From positions 1 to 35,944 of the forward strand of contig JAFUFY010000069.1 of NCBI GenBank assembly GCA_017469645.1: 35,944 bases of DNA, read 5' to 3'. This stretch comes from Campylobacter sp. GTDB lineage: Bacteria > Campylobacterota > Campylobacteria > Campylobacterales > Campylobacteraceae. The translations under genes and the position numbers were made by a program. This document shows positions 33,930 to 35,944 of the stretch, piece by piece (position 1 is the stretch's first letter; every line of letters begins with the position of its first letter). Under the pieces are notes generated by a model that saw only the letters and a program-made list of their open reading frames with translations, was not told the origin of the DNA and did no database searches.

Positions 33930-34195
33930 GTATAATTTTGTTTTTGTTGCATTTGGCTATTAGGGTCGCTGTTTTGGTGATTTTCATCGCTTGTATTATC
34001 AGCTTTTTGCCGATAAATCCATACAATAAATTCGTGCGATTTTTTCGCAATTTAACCGAACCACTTTTTAACTCTGTGCGAAAAATCATACCGACAAATG
34101 TCGGAATGTTTGATTTTGCGCCACTTATAATACTTTTTATTTTAATGCTGCTTGATAATTTGATTTTAAGGTTAATGTATGCGAATAGTTTTTAA
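33926..34195 (+). CDS. YggT family membrane protein
   Basis: An 89-residue protein with two membrane helices (about 5-27 and 60-82) around the family segment [18 protein letters not shown] and the conserved DFAPLI. YggT proteins are linked to osmotic stress or cell division, but the mechanism is not known. The start overlaps the gltX stop by four bases, and its last 17 bases overlap the slt start, so the three genes form one message. Confidence 0.88.
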   Translation: MSIILFLLHLAIRVAVLVIFIACIISFLPINPYNKFVRFFRNLTEPLFNSVRKIIPTNVGMFDFAPLIILFILMLLDNLILRLMYANSF

Positions 34196-35813
34196 ATTTG
34201 CCATTATTTTGTTGCTTCCGTGTGCTATTTTTGCCGAAATTTTAAGCTACGAAGAGCTAAAAGACAAACCGAAATCTTTGGCGAAAGATTATTACATTTA
34301 TCGTTTGATCGATGAGACAAAATACGATAAAAAGCAAATAAGAGCCCTAAAACAAAGTGGAATTTATCGCAACAAAGGCAAATTAAAAAAAGAGCTTGAT
34401 AAAATTTTTCCGCCAGTTAAACCAAAAGATAAATGCGCAGGAGTTGGCACAAAAAATATTTTAGATGCAAATTTAACCTGCATAAAAGCACGGCTTTATC
34501 CAAGTTTTATCGCAAAACTGCCAAATGAAACAAAACTAAAATTAGCTTCAAATTTATCTCAAAACCACCCAAATTTGGCAAATAGATTAGTCGGATTTAG
34601 CAAAGAAAATCCTTTGGCGTATTTTGAAAGCTTGGGCGATGATAAAAATTTCATCTTATATTATAACTATGCTTCGCCAAAAAGTATCGAACTAAGCGGC
34701 GAAAATGAAGAATTTTATACAAATTTAGCCGCGAATTCTGATTTTTATGCGATACTGCACGATTGCGTGATAAATAAAAAACACACAAATTTACGCCATT
34801 TTATATTGCAAGCAAACCCTGCTCTAAGCGATCCTAAAAACGCATTTTTGCTCGGCGTAAATGCACTGACTTTTGGCGAAGAGCAAAAAGCGATAGAATT
34901 TTTTAAAACTGCCACAAAGGTGGAAAAATCGGTTCATAACGCTGATAATGCCAAATTTTGGATTTATCTGCTTACACAAGATGAAAATATCTTAAACGAA
35001 CTTGCTAATAGCAGCGTTTATAGCATTTATTCGCTTTATGCAAAAGAACTTACGGGAAATAAAAGCATAAGTGTCATTATCCCTGAACCCACAGCCGACG
35101 CGCCGAAAAACTACGACATAAGTGATCCTTTTAACTGGGTTCGCACAAAGGCAAAAGCCGATAAAATGAGCAAAGCCGAGCTTATCGAATTTGCTAAATT
35201 TTTCGATACCAAAGCCACAATCGGCGAGTATAGCTACATTATGAATAAAGCCACAGGCTATAAAGATAATTTTTATGCTATGCCGTTTATGGAATTTATA
35301 GGCGACGGCGATAATCACCGAAAGGCTCTACTTTTAGCCATCGGGCGACAAGAAAGCAGATTTATCCCGGGTTCTGTTTCTACTTCGTATGCACTTGGAA
35401 TGATGCAGTTTATGCCGTTTGTCGCAAACGATTTAGGCAAAAAACAGCTAAAAATGACGAATTTTGACCAAGATGATATGTTTAAGCCGCAAATCGCCTA
35501 TAAATTTGCAAATTTACACATAGATTATCTTGAAAAAAGCCTAATTAGCCCTGTTTTTATCGCATACGCGTATAACGGCGGTTTGGGCTTTACAAAGCGA
35601 ATGCTTCAAAGGGGCGATTTGTTTAATAAAGGCAAATACGAGCCGTTTTTATCAATGGAGCTTGTAACATTTGCCGAAAGCAGAGATTATGGCAAAAAAG
35701 TTTTGGCAAACTATATAATTTATCGTCAAATTTTAGAGCCAACTGCGAAAATTTCAGTCAAAGAAGAACTTGAAAAGCTCTTAAATCCTAGTTTGAGTGA
35801 TAAAATTCGCTAA
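34179..35813 (+). CDS. slt: Soluble lytic murein transglycosylase (Slt-type)
   Basis: A 544-residue periplasmic enzyme that cleaves peptidoglycan glycan strands with formation of 1,6-anhydro ends. A signal peptide ([18 protein letters not shown]) is followed by a long helical superhelix domain (about 25-370) and the lysozyme-like domain: catalytic Glu392 in GRQESRF, SYALGMMQFMP and AYNGG. The domain order is that of Slt70, at somewhat smaller size. ATG at 34179 has AAGG upstream and overlaps yggT. Confidence 0.92.
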   Translation: MRIVFKFAIILLLPCAIFAEILSYEELKDKPKSLAKDYYIYRLIDETKYDKKQIRALKQSGIYRNKGKLKKELDKIFPPVKPKDKCAGVGTKNILDANLTCIKARLYPSFIAKLPNETKLKLASNLSQNHPNLANRLVGFSKENPLAYFESLGDDKNFILYYNYASPKSIELSGENEEFYTNLAANSDFYAILHDCVINKKHTNLRHFILQANPALSDPKNAFLLGVNALTFGEEQKAIEFFKTATKVEKSVHNADNAKFWIYLLTQDENILNELANSSVYSIYSLYAKELTGNKSISVIIPEPTADAPKNYDISDPFNWVRTKAKADKMSKAELIEFAKFFDTKATIGEYSYIMNKATGYKDNFYAMPFMEFIGDGDNHRKALLLAIGRQESRFIPGSVSTSYALGMMQFMPFVANDLGKKQLKMTNFDQDDMFKPQIAYKFANLHIDYLEKSLISPVFIAYAYNGGLGFTKRMLQRGDLFNKGKYEPFLSMELVTFAESRDYGKKVLANYIIYRQILEPTAKISVKEELEKLLNPSLSDKIR

Positions 35814-35829
35814 ATTTTTGTCTGTTTTT

Positions 35830-35853
35830 GGTGGGCAAGGATGCCCACCCTAT
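35830..35853 (+). repeat. Family C hairpin repeat, copy 3
   Basis: GGTGGGCA-AGGA-TGCCCACC, a perfect 8-bp stem, then CTAT, 16 bases behind the slt stop. It may double as the end of the gltX-yggT-slt transcript. Confidence 0.8.
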
Positions 35854-35870
35854 AATATTTCTACGATACT

Positions 35871-35944
35871 TGCAATGACACATAGAGCAAATTTTCTCTC
35901 CACTGTCATTGCGAGAAAAACAAAGTTTAAGGGAGCAATCGCCA
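35871..35944. repeat. Family A repeat pair running to the window edge
   Basis: A short minus-strand end TGCAATGACA at 35871-35880 faces a plus-strand copy at 35905-35944 that starts GTCATTGCGAG and ends GCAATCGCCA. The middle of the plus copy no longer pairs well. Confidence 0.7.

Overview
The window is AT-rich, gene-dense chromosomal DNA from a member of the Campylobacterota (epsilonproteobacteria), most likely Campylobacter or a close relative. The support is: short AAATTT-rich spacers, promoters with a strong TATAAT box and no clear -35, MqnC of the futalosine menaquinone pathway, and several gene blocks in the order I recall from Campylobacter jejuni (rpiB-small membrane gene-apt-dedA-pepA-ychF; cytochrome-hemL-AtpZ/I-like-membrane gene-MFS; MFS-mqnC-M16-recG; slt-yggT-gltX-metallophosphoesterase-psd). 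The species cannot be named from the sequence alone. No rRNA, tRNA, CRISPR array or complete insertion sequence was found.

Region 1 (1-3211) is the accessory and most unusual part. Two type IV pilin-like genes point away from each other. One is cut by the left window edge; the other is complete at 2074-2607. Their first 129 coding bases differ at one position, and their leaders carry the same 18-base palindrome. Between them lies a lone tyrosine recombinase (428-1567). The unique DNA between the inverted copies carries one recognisable promoter, pointing right. Inverting it would hand that promoter to the left pilin, so this may be a promoter-inversion switch for pilin expression. Behind the recombinase and behind the complete pilin are clusters of short hairpin repeats whose stems change while staying complementary.

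Region 2 (3212-13410), all on the minus strand, holds an alkaline-phosphatase-fold transferase of the LTA synthase/OpgB type, a large unknown membrane protein, a Crp/Fnr regulator, and the tightly packed run folD-lepB-rpiB-small coiled-coil gene-apt-dedA-pepA-ychF. The ychF gene has an in-frame TAA that removes its conserved last 25 codons.

Region 3 (13577-24141), mostly plus strand, holds a small c-type cytochrome coupled to hemL, two small membrane proteins, two MFS transporters facing each other, an SPFH/NfeD membrane pair, mqnC, a zinc-motif-less M16 protein and recG.

Region 4 (24142-25974) is a repeat-rich island around one orphan gene of unknown function.

Region 5 (26019-35813) holds ybeY and queC (divergent), then a minus-strand run mscL-crp-metallophosphoesterase-psd-pilin-priA, and a plus-strand run gltX-yggT-slt. 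A terminator-like hairpin lies inside the first codons of priA. The window ends in the same hairpin repeats that bound the other intergenic islands.
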